NCBI RefSeq assembly: GCF_037893015.1
Contig: NC_133663.1
Span: forward strand, 219,259,753 to 219,323,752
Source of the DNA: Macrotis lagotis
Lineage: Eukaryota; Chordata; Mammalia; Peramelemorphia; Peramelidae
Direction: 5' to 3'
Length of the DNA: 64,000 bases
Position numbers and translations under genes: made by a program. Below are positions 55,690 through 64,000 of this stretch, in pieces. Position 1 is the first letter of the stretch; each line of letters starts with the position of its first letter. The notes beneath the pieces were generated by a model that was given only the letters and a program-made list of their open reading frames with translations, was not told the origin of the DNA and made no database searches.

Positions 55690-56490
55690 AAACAGTTTGA
55701 GAGGTTAATTGGAAGGATGGCATTAGCAATGGGCAGAATAGGACAGGGGATAGCAGTTGAGCTGAGTCTTGAGAGAAGTTACGAATTTATGAAGCAGAGG
55801 GAGGTATTGCACTCTAGTCAGGCATGGGGACAGAGGCACCAAAGTGGGATATTAAATTTTATTCATGGGGAACAGCTAGTAGATTAATTTGGTAAGGAAA
55901 TAGAGGCAACAGAGTGAAGTAGTATATAATCAACTGGGACAGACACATTGAAGCCAGGTTTTTAAATACTTAATGGAGATATTTCTATTTCATCTTAGAT
56001 GTAATGGGGAATCACTGGAATAGTGGTGATATAGTCAATTTTGTGCTTTATGAATCTTCATTTGGTAACTGTCTGGAGAATGATTTGGACAGTATAGGAA
56101 GGAATGAGGAGAAAGATATCTGAACTATGATAAGTTGTGGTGTAGATGGAAAGAGGATTTGGATTCATTAGGTATTATATACTTTTTTATATACTTTTTT
56201 TTTGCAAGGCAAATGGGGTTAAGTGGCTTGCCCAAGGCCACACAGCTAGGTAATTATTAAGTGTCTGAGACCGGATTTGAACCCAGGTACTCCTGACTCC
56301 AGGGCTGGTGCTTTATCCACTGCACCACCTAGCCGCGCCTCATTAGATATTATAAAGGTAGAATTGATACAGCTTGACTTCATATTGAATATGAGGGAAA
56401 GGGAGAGTAAAGAATTGAGGACAACTCCAAAGTTATGAACTAAGGTGACAAAAAGATAGTGATACTTGCAACAGAAACAGAAATTAGGAG
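55690..56490 (-). repeat. LINE2 3' region, antisense, split by SINE
   Basis: cattgaagccaggtttttaaa, gtaatggggaatcactggaa, agagtaaagaattgaggaca and actccaaagttatgaactaa are reversed L2 words; host to the SINE at 56,180. Confidence 0.78.
56180..56339 (-). repeat. tRNA-derived marsupial SINE nested in L2
   Basis: Complete reversed copy; 15-bp TSD tcattaggtattata (56,165-56,179) and tcattagatattata (56,340-56,354), one mismatch. Confidence 0.95.
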
Positions 56491-56712
56491 CAGGGAGAGC
56501 TAGGTGATGCAGTAGATAATGTGTTGGAGCCTAGAATCAGGAAGACCTGAGTTAAAATTCAGCCTGGGTAACTGTAACCCAAAACCCTGTTTGTCTCAGT
56601 TTCCCTATCTGTAAAATGAACCAGAAAAGCAAATGGCAAATCACTTTAGTATTTTTTCCAAGAAAATCTCAAACGGGGTCATGAACACATCTGAAATGAC
56701 TGAAAAATAATG
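56488..56712 (+). repeat. MAR1-type SINE
   Basis: gagagctaggtgatgcagta, cctagaatcaggaagacctg, tctcagtttccctatctgta and ggggtcatgaacacatctga. Confidence 0.88.
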
Positions 56713-57528
56713 GAGACTTTTGGGAAAAAGATAATGAGAAGTTTTGGATTTTTTGAATTTAAGATCATCCAGTTGAGATACTGAGTTTTTCCATTGTGAA
56801 TAAATCTGACCAGCCCTTTCGTGATTGAAAACCCTGTCTATTACCACTGTGATAAAATATATATGATTATCCCTTAGGAATGAACACCTAGAGATCTCTG
56901 GGATTCATCTTATTTCTCCATTCAAAGCTTGGGATAGGTTTTATTATAATGAATTTATTCAACATAATATAGACTAGAAAAGAGAAGGAGATCTGGAGTC
57001 AAAAGACCATTCCTGATTCTGTTATTTACTAAAGTTAGACAAATTCCTTTATCTCTCTGGACCTCAGTTTTCTTTTTTAAAGTATGTAAGAGATAGGGTA
57101 GATCATCCACAATTCCTTTTTAGTTCAAAATCTCTGATTCTCTGAACCTTTAAATCTGCACAGGAGATATAGGCTGTCAGGATTTTCCTAAAATGACCCA
57201 GTCCTAGTTTCCATTTGCCTATCACAAGTTTGGTGATAGCCATTGAAATCCTCATTGAGTTTAGCTTAGCAGGCACATTTTCATATGTTTCTTGGACAAC
57301 AATCTGCTTTAGGAGTATTCTGGGTCCTGTCATTCAGATTTTATATTGGAAAGGAATGAGACTCCCAAATTACCCAATATTTAACAAAAGCAGAATGTAG
57401 CATTAATTTGACATCGACTGGGCTTAATTCCTCTATCTTCCTATTTATCAAGGTAGATGGGTCTGGTTAGACAGTGAGTTCCAAGTCAGATGATGGTGGA
57501 CCTAGTAATAAGTGTGTGTCAAAATTAA
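56713..57528. other. Unassigned sequence
   Basis: No gene recognised; acctcagttttctttttta near 57,060 hints at a worn MIR. Frames at 57,103-57,333 (-) and 57,215-57,400 (+) overlap and have no domain. Confidence 0.45.
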
Positions 57529-57529
57529 A

Positions 57530-57962
57530 GTAAAAAGATCTAAGTTCATTGTTAGCCTCAGACATTTACTAGCTCTGTGACCCTAGTTGTTTTTCAGTAG
57601 CATCCAATTCTTCTGTACCTCTTTTGGGTTATTCCTGACAAAGATACTGAATTGGTTTGCCATTTTCTTCTCCAGCTCATTTATTGATGAGAAAACTAAA
57701 GCAAACAGGATTGAATGACTTGCACAGGATCACACAGCAAGTAGGGATCTCAGATCAAATTTGAACTCAGGTCTTTTGATTCCAGATCCAGTGCTCTATC
57801 CACTGTACCACTTAATGTGACACTGGCAAGGTAATTGATCTTTGTTTGCCAGGGTTTACTCATTTGTACAACTGGGATGATAATACCTGCTTCACAAGGT
57901 CTTTGCAAGGATTCAGTGTCGTAGTATGTAAAATGCTTTACTAGCTTTAAAATACTAAGTTA
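57530..57962 (+). repeat. MIR/CORE-SINE split by MAR1
   Basis: Left 57,530-57,584 (cattgttagcctcagacatt, tagctctgtgaccct). Right from 57,816 (tgtgacactggcaaggtaat, gggatgataatacctgcttc). Confidence 0.85.
57585..57815 (-). repeat. MAR1-type SINE nested in MIR
   Basis: gttgtttttcagtagcatcca, caaagatactgaattggttt, cattttcttctccagctcat and ctctatccactgtaccac. TSD tgtgacNct at 57,576-57,584 and 57,816-57,824. Confidence 0.88.
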
Positions 57963-58392
57963 AAATATAAGTTATGATGATTATTATTAAGAGCTACTCT
58001 CTTCTCCTCAGTCCTGTATTCTTGAGATTCCATGACTGAATGCAAATTCCTACTGTGTGCATCTATTTGTGCAGTAATCTTATAAAAAAAAGAATGGGCA
58101 AGACAGGGAGGCTCATAAAAATAATGAAATCAAGAATTGTACAATTTTAGAACTATAAGCAAAACCTCAACTAGGACTGGGCTTCAGTAGACTTAGTTTC
58201 AGGACACTGACTTGACTCAGGAAGGTATGCCTACAAGTCCCTCCTCTGCTCTGTCCTGGATCTTTTCCCAGGTTCAGGAAGGCACCAAGTCTACTACCTG
58301 GTACCAGTCTGATTGTCTTACTTGTTGGGAGTAGTAAATGATCCATCCTCTATTGATAAGTCTTCAATAGGGGAGGGGAAAACATACATGGA
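57963..58392. other. Unassigned sequence
   Basis: Nothing recognised. Confidence 0.5.
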
Positions 58393-58393
58393 T

Positions 58394-58580
58394 AATTGTA
58401 GAATGAGAGCTGCAAGAACCCATAGAAAATAGCTAGTTCAAAGTTCTCATTTTGTAGATGAGGAAACTAGAACCAAGAATGGTTATTTACTTATTAGGGT
58501 CATATAGATAGATGTGGTACAGACAGGTGTTAACCTGAGATCCTCCTATTCCCAAGCAAGTTCTCTATCTCTGAACCAAC
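58394..58580 (-). repeat. MIR-type repeat, antisense
   Basis: tctcattttgtagatgagga, aactagaaccaagaatgg and ctgagatcctcctattccca. Confidence 0.7.
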
Positions 58581-58589
58581 TCTGCTGTT

Positions 58590-58682
58590 CTTGTCAATCA
58601 CCCTTTCTCCCCTCTCTGCCCTTCCTCCCTCCCCCCACATCCTCCCCTCTCTCCCCACACCCTCAAACCTTCCTTCTCAAGG
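58590..58682. repeat. Polypyrimidine tract
   Basis: About 90 bp almost entirely C/T (ccctctctgcccttcctccc and similar), broken by a few A and G. Confidence 0.85.
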
Positions 58683-59285
58683 CTTCTCTGCTTCCTGCCA
58701 ACTGACTTCCTCTATTTCCAGCCAGAAAGGGACCAAGAAGTCCTTGTTCTAAAAGGGCATGGTAATTGTAACTTCTAGTTAAAAAATCATCTTTTGCCAT
58801 GGGTGGAATTTGTTTTAAAACATTAATAAAATGATCTAGAGCTTATCGACATTTCAGGCAAATAAACTACTTGGTGTCAAGTATGAAATAGCCAAACTAA
58901 CAAGGACATTGTCCTGTTGTTTCCTAAACCACTTTTCAAATATGGGTGGAGTTCCTACTCAAGTTTGGCCCTGATTATACTTAAAAACAATTGTTTTTTT
59001 TTTACTTTCCCCCAACTTTATTCTAGTTGTTTCTTACTAATAATAAGACATTTTATGGAATAATAATACATGCACATAATATGTATCTTAATGTATGTGT
59101 ATACATATGTCACAGCAAAATGTGAAGAAGGCAAAACTCTTTGGAAGGCAAAACTCTTAAATCAATTTGAAAATTCCTAAATTACCATCTGAAGTCAGAT
59201 AGTCCCTAGTTACCTTATAAATCATGCTTTGTTGTGGGTAGGGAATAGGATGTTGGAGAAGGGATCTAAGATAAAAAAGGGACAA
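58683..59285. other. Unassigned sequence
   Basis: Nothing recognised. Confidence 0.5.
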
Positions 59286-59287
59286 AG

Positions 59288-59515
59288 ACTAGATCTGTGA
59301 TTTCATTGATACAAGGAATTCCTGAGAGGAAACTTTCAGCCAATTCAGGATAGCACTTGCTCCGAAACTTACAGTCTTAGAGAACTGCCCAGCCCTAAAG
59401 CACACAAAAGAAGTTAAGTGACCTTGCCAGGATTATACTGCCAATGTGTGCCTCTGGCAGGATTTGAATCTAACTTCTTGGTTTTGAGTTCCACTTTCTA
59501 TCCCACAAGGCAAAT
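59288..59515 (-). repeat. Marsupial MIR-like repeat with gatttcattg end
   Basis: tctgtgatttcattgataca, gaattcctgagaggaaact, ttacagtcttagagaactgc and tgtgcctctggcaggatttg; the best preserved of three copies. Confidence 0.75.
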
Positions 59516-60159
59516 CTTTTCTTTGTGTGTGAAAGTCATTTTCAGTACAAAGTTCTCTTTTCTGGAATTCCCAACCAAAGTTATAAAGATTTGATTTTCT
59601 TTTTTTCTGTCTTTTCACAAAAAAAATCATCCCTTTCATCTATCTACCATCTGCATATCCAAGTCCTTTCCATCAAGACTGAAAGGGAATAAGAGGAAAA
59701 TTTCCAGAATAGTTTCAAAAGAGACTTAAGTTAACAGATACTGCTCCCTTATGATAAAACAGGAGCTAAGCAATCATTTTCTCCTGGCTCCTGATTAATC
59801 ATTTTGTAAGTTACTCTTTGGCTTATAGTACTAGTTATCTCCCCAGCTCCCCATACCATGAACCTTGAGATGGGTGTTATCATAACAAACTGGAGAATAT
59901 CAAAGGAATCTGGAGTACAAAAAAGATCAACTGAGTTTGTCCAGCAGAAGAAAACCCCAAGAAACTGGGGATCTGGGAGACATGGTGACCTATACTCCCA
60001 GCTGTTGATATTTAGGTTGCAGATCCTAGGGTCTGCCTGACAAACAAACTTGGTGAGATTCACTCTCCTGGTTGATGTGGCACAAGCAAACCTATTAGCC
60101 AGTTCTTGAATCAAGAATTAAGAATTCAATTAATTGGATGTTCCCCAGATACCAGAATT
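59516..60159. other. Unassigned sequence
   Basis: No repeat recognised. The 121-aa minus frame at 59,749-60,114 has no domain I recognise and an overlapping + frame (59,858-60,040); treated as chance. Confidence 0.45.
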
Positions 60160-60262
60160 ATTGTCTATTTATTATTATTTAATTTTTAATTTAATATTTA
60201 ATTTATTTTAATTATTTAATTTAATTTAATATTTTATTTTAATTTAATTTATCTTATCAATC
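60160..60262. repeat. (TTTAA)n-like AT tandem tract
   Basis: About 100 bp of repeated tttaatttaa/attatttaat steps with no G or C for long runs. Confidence 0.9.
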
Positions 60263-60337
60263 ACATGAAGATTTTGTATTCAGCTATAACTAAGATAAAT
60301 CAGATAATAATAAATAGACAAATATGAGGCACCATAC

Positions 60338-60595
60338 GGAAGATCTGGTGACTACAGTGGATATAGTTCTGGGACTGGAATGATTCATCCTCCTAAATTC
60401 AAATCTGGCCTCAGATACTTACTAGCTGTTGTGACCCTGGACTAATATCTGAATCCTGTTTGTCTCAGTTCTTCTTTTGTAATGTGAGCTGGAGATGGAA
60501 ATGATAAACCTCTCCAGTATCTTTGGCAAAAAAAATCCCAAAAAGGATCACAAAGAGTCAAACATGACTGCAAAAATGATTAAACAACAGGAAAG
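60338..60595 (+). repeat. MAR1-type SINE
   Basis: ctggtgactacagtggatat, aatctggcctcagatactta, gagctggagatggaaatgat and catgactgcaaaaatgatta. Confidence 0.9.
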
Positions 60596-60865
60596 AACTA
60601 GTCAAATAAAAATCTCAGAATCATAAAAGTGGAAGCAGATTGAGGGATTTTCTATCCCAATTAGTATTTGAATATAGATTTAATATCCTCATATCATATA
60701 TTTATATATATGCATATACATTAATTCAACAGAAACTTAAGTACTAAGAGCATTAAATTGATTCATTTAAATCATAAATCTAATTACCTTATTTAAATGT
60801 TAATTAAAATTAAATTCCCCTCCAAATAGCCACAATTTTCAAAGTTTCCAAAAAAATAAGAAATT

Positions 60866-61420
60866 CACAACCATAGAGTTGGAAGGGACCTCAAATGCAA
60901 TCTTGTTCAATTCACAGCTAAATAAGAATTCTGTCCCTCCCAATCCCCAATTTTTTTTCTACTTAAACAACTTCATTGGTAGGAAACTTAATACCCAGTA
61001 AAGCATCTTATTCTATTTCTGGATATCCCCAAGTGTTAGGAAGCTCTTCTCTATATTGAACAGAAACAATTTCCCATATAATTTCCCTCTGGATTTGCTC
61101 TGAATAAATCTGATTCACCTTTCTAGTATCTTAAGATAGATAGCCAATATTTTCCTTGCTAAGTCTCATCCTTTTCCTCGTTAAAAATGCTAGATCCAGG
61201 GTGGCTAGGTGGTGTAGTGGATAAATCACTGGCCTTGAAGTCAGGAGTACCTGGGTTCAAATCCGGTCTCAGACACTTAATAATTCCCTAGCTGTGTGGC
61301 CTTGGGCAAGCCACTTAACCCCATTTGCCTTGCAAAAACCTAAAAAACAAAATCCTAGATCCTTCAACCATTTCTCACATGACCTTTTATCATCCTGGAC
61401 ATTCTTTTTTCTAATGTGTC
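60866..61420 (+). repeat. CR1/L3-like LINE 3' end, split by SINE
   Basis: ccatagagttggaagggacct, cattggtaggaaacttaata, gttaggaagctcttctctat and attgaacagaaacaatttcc. After the SINE it continues with cctagatccttcaaccattt, then ctcacatgacc, in the same order as the copy at 53,868. Family name tentative. Confidence 0.65.
61198..61348 (+). repeat. tRNA-derived marsupial SINE nested in CR1/L3
   Basis: Complete + strand copy; 14-bp TSD aaaatgctagatcc (61,184-61,197) and aaaatcctagatcc (61,349-61,362), one mismatch. Confidence 0.96.
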
Positions 61421-61574
61421 TTGGTAAAATGAGGCAAGCTAAGGTGACTGCAATGTTGATTATGTGGTCTTGTTAGTACAATCTCTTCACTTGATAGATG
61501 AAGAAATTAAGAGCCAGAAAAGCTGGTGAAAGTTTGTGACTTATCTACTCAGATAGGTAGTGGCATAAAGCTTT

Positions 61575-61812
61575 TTGATTAATTTTCATAAATATATAGA
61601 ATTTTAGAGATATGGTGAAACTCAATAGCTTATATAGCTCAACCCTATTTTACAGATGTACTTTACCCTGTTTTACAGATAAAAAATTAAAGTCTAAATA
61701 AATTAAATGCCCGATGTCACACTTTTTCACTAATTAGTTCAAGAGCTGGATTAAAACCCACATTTCCACGGTCAAAAGAGTTTGTCCCTTTACTATTACA
61801 TCACTTTAACTT
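61575..61812 (-). repeat. MIR-type repeat, antisense
   Basis: ccctattttacagatgtact, duplicated as ccctgttttacagataaaa, then gatgtcacactttttcac and gagctggattaaaaccca. Confidence 0.65.
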
Positions 61813-62039
61813 TCTAGATAAATGAATAAAGACTACTTTCTATACACTTAGGAGAATCAGATGGAACAATAACCTTATAGCTTTATAGTGCATTTTATTT
61901 ATAAAAGCATTTTGTGTACCATCTCATTTAATTCTTGTCGTAGAAGCAATATTCTAAGAAAAAAATGATCAGCAATGTCAAAGGCTTCTGAGAAATGAAT
62001 GAGAATGAATATTAATAAAAGGCCATTAAGAATATTGAG

Positions 62040-62207
62040 GGGGTGGCTAGGTGGCGCAGTGGATAAAGCACTGGCCCTGGAGTCAGGAGTACCTGAGTTC
62101 AAATTCAGCCTCAGACACTTAATAATTACCTAGCTGTGTGGCCTTGGATAAGCCACTTAACTCCTTGCAAAAAAGCCTTGCAAAATCCTAAGAACAAAAC
62201 AAAACAA
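62040..62207 (+). repeat. tRNA-derived marsupial SINE nested in L2
   Basis: Nearly complete copy with an irregular tail repeating gccttgcaaaa; perfect 12-bp TSD aagaatattgag at 62,028-62,039 and 62,208-62,219. Confidence 0.96.
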
Positions 62208-62570
62208 AAGAATATTGAGAAAAGGCAGTTAAGTGACTGTTGGAGAGACTAGTTTTAGTTAAAGATGGAGTTGGAAACTAGACTGTACAGATTTAAGAAG
62301 ATAATGAGAAGAAAGGAAGTGAAGATACCTAGTATACATAGTTTTCTCAAGGAGTGTAGCCAGAAAAAGGTATAAAGATATGATATGAAAACTAGTTGGG
62401 ATAAATGGATTATAATGAAGGTTTTTTTGAGGATGGGAGAGACATGGGCAGAAGTGAAATAGTTAATGAACAAGAAGAGATTGAAGAAAAATAAAAGTGT
62501 GGAGTTGGCAGAGGGGGTAATTTGCTTGAGAAGATGGAATAGAATGAGATCACTTAAGTATGTAAAACGA

Positions 62571-63367
62571 TTTTTTTGGTTTTTTTAATTCTTTAAAAAT
62601 TTTACAATTTTTCTTTCAATCTTACTTCCCTCCCCCCCTACTACTCACAGAAGAGTCTGATAGTCTTTACATTGTTTCCATGCTATACACTGATCAAAAT
62701 TGAATGTGTTGAGAGAGAAATCATATCTTTAAGGGAAAAAATAAAATATAAGAGATAGCAAAATTACATAATAAGATACCTTTTTTTAAAAAAAAAATAA
62801 AGGTCATAGTCTTTGGTCTTTGTTTAAACTCCTCAATTCTTTGGATACAGGTGGTATTCTACATTGCAGATACCCTAGAATTGTCCCTGATTGTTGCACT
62901 GATGAAATGAGCAAATCCATTAAGGTTGATCATCACTTATATGTCACTGTTGGGGGTATACAATGTTCTTCTGGTTCTGCTCATCTCACTCAGCATCAGT
63001 TCATGCAAATCCTTCCAGGTTTCTCTGAATTCCTATCCCTCCTGGTTTCTAATAGAACAATAGTGTTCCATAACATACATATACCACAATTTATTCAGCC
63101 AATCCCCAAATGATGGACATTCACTCAATTTCCAATTCTTTGCCACCACAGACAGGGCTGCTATGAATATTTTTGTACAAGTTATGTTTTTACCCTTTTA
63201 CCCTTTTTAACCCTTTTTCATGACCAATACCAGTAGCGGTATTGCTGGATCAAAGGGTATGCATATTGTATTGCCATTTGGGCATAATTCAAAATTGCTC
63301 TCCAGAAAGGTTAGATGAGTTCACAGCTCCACCAACATGGATTAGTGTCCCAGATTTCCCACATCCC
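62571..63367 (-). mobile_element. 5'-truncated L1 3' end nested in L2
   Basis: 797 bp with the T-rich tail (62,571-62,618), 3' UTR (ttcccaccccc-type, gaatgtgttgagagaga) and ORF2 C terminus, ending at gtcccagatttcccacatcc. Flanked by taaaacga (62,563-62,570) and taaaagga (63,368-63,375). Confidence 0.92.
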
Positions 63368-64000
63368 TAAAAGGAGTTTTTCTTTGGCAAGGAGAAGGGC
63401 TACTTCATTATATAAAACAGAGGAGAAGGAAGAAATAGTAGCAGAAGGCATTTAAGTAATGAGACATAAGGAAGAGGATAAAAGAGGAGCTCTTGGCAGA
63501 TAGTCTCAATTTTTTATAATAAAATATAAGACAAGATTCTCAGATGAGTTGGTGGGGGGTCAAAGAAATTGTGGAAGTTTTAAGGAAGGTTGAATAAAAT
63601 GGAAGAGCTGCTGAAGTGAGTGGAATGGCAAATGCAATAATAAGAAGTATAAAATGATTGCCTTGAGCAGTGAGGTTCCAGTTGATATTCTGTAGCATAA
63701 ATTTGTAGTGGATCTAGTCATCTTGTTTTCATTATTTTTTTCCAGTTTTGTTCATGTGTAGAAATGAAAGTACCAGGTGGTAGGAGTGACCCTAGGCTGT
63801 GGTTTGGCAGGACAAGATTGGCAATTCAAGGGGGCAAGGGACTGGAGGGAAGAAGAAAGTGTGGAGTTGAACTGATTCAGCTTGGGTTCTTCATTGGGAA
63901 AAGGATAGCTAATTCAGGAGTGATGGGAAAAAACTGAGGAGTCAAGGTCATAGTATGGATGAAGAATGGGACTTGGGTTTGCAAGGCAGTGGGACATCTG

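Larger units (their letters stand above)
61935..63990 (-). repeat. LINE2 ORF region, antisense, with two insertions
   Basis: Reversed L2 words in order: atgtcaaaggcttctgaga, aaaaggccattaagaatatt, [SINE], gtgactgttggagagactag, tttttgaggatgggagaga, gtaatttgcttgagaagatgg, [L1], ttggcaaggagaagggctac, gaggagctcttggcagatag, cataaatttgtagtggatct. The fragment runs out of the window near its right edge. Confidence 0.82.

Noticed and set aside
59749-60114. 121-codon minus-strand frame as a gene
   Set aside because: No known domain; a frame on the other strand overlaps it; no supporting signals.
30-64000. tRNA genes, from A/B-box-like sequences
   Set aside because: All are in the heads of tRNA-derived SINEs; none shows a full cloverleaf with an acceptor stem.

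Overview
The window looks like intergenic or intronic nuclear DNA from a marsupial, and I found no host exon, tRNA, rRNA or CRISPR array. The diagnosis rests on repeats. About 17 copies are present of a tRNA-derived SINE with the marsupial head (tggcgcagtggatagagca), a B box (gttcaaatcc) and an end in ccattgccttgcaaaaa (WSINE1/SINE1 type). There are also many MAR1-type SINEs, an RTE-tailed SINE, a marsupial-type L1, and ORF1-only half-L1 (HAL1) elements. The species is not resolved; an Australian marsupial is plausible but unproven. Family names come from memory of consensus sequences, not from a search.

Layout. 249-2980 is a full-length HAL1 with a perfect 13-bp target-site duplication (TSD). 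4.7-8.6 kb holds a SINE and two L1 3' ends; the second is antisense, carries a long (AT)n tract and is interrupted by a SINE. 9-24 kb is mostly old MIR/MAR1/L2/CR1 fragments with SINEs on top, an L1 5' end (15.4-15.8 kb) and a Tigger1-like MITE (21.2 kb). 24.4-25.7 kb is an apparent HAL1/RTE-SINE chimera. 26-33 kb holds L2, CR1, a hAT MITE, a 24-bp inverted repeat and a MAR1 inserted in another MAR1.

33,494-40,321 is the centrepiece: a full-length 6.8-kb L1 on the + strand, bounded by 12-bp TSDs, with a 5' UTR, ORF1, a long inter-ORF spacer containing a 133-bp duplication, ORF2 and a G-rich 3' UTR. It is recent enough that both ORFs read easily, but it is interrupted and its RT active site has changed from ADD to ADN, so it is dead.

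40-64 kb is older. An L2 carries an internally deleted L1 (46.2-48.6 kb). There is a weak candidate solo LTR (49.5-50.1 kb) and L2 3' ends (51-53 kb). An L1 3' end with a 13-bp TSD lies at 54.6-55.6 kb. Two antisense L2s follow (55.7-56.5 and 61.9-64 kb), the last split by both a SINE and an L1.

The nested insertions give a consistent relative chronology. MIR, L2 and CR1 are hosts; MAR1 and the RTE-SINE are intermediate; the tRNA SINE and L1 are the latest arrivals. I saw no convincing new cellular system. The points most worth checking are the HAL1/RTE-SINE junction, the 14-residue repeats in L1 ORF1, the duplicated L1 spacer, the 24-bp hairpin, and an unassigned minus-strand ORF pair at 12.1-12.6 kb.
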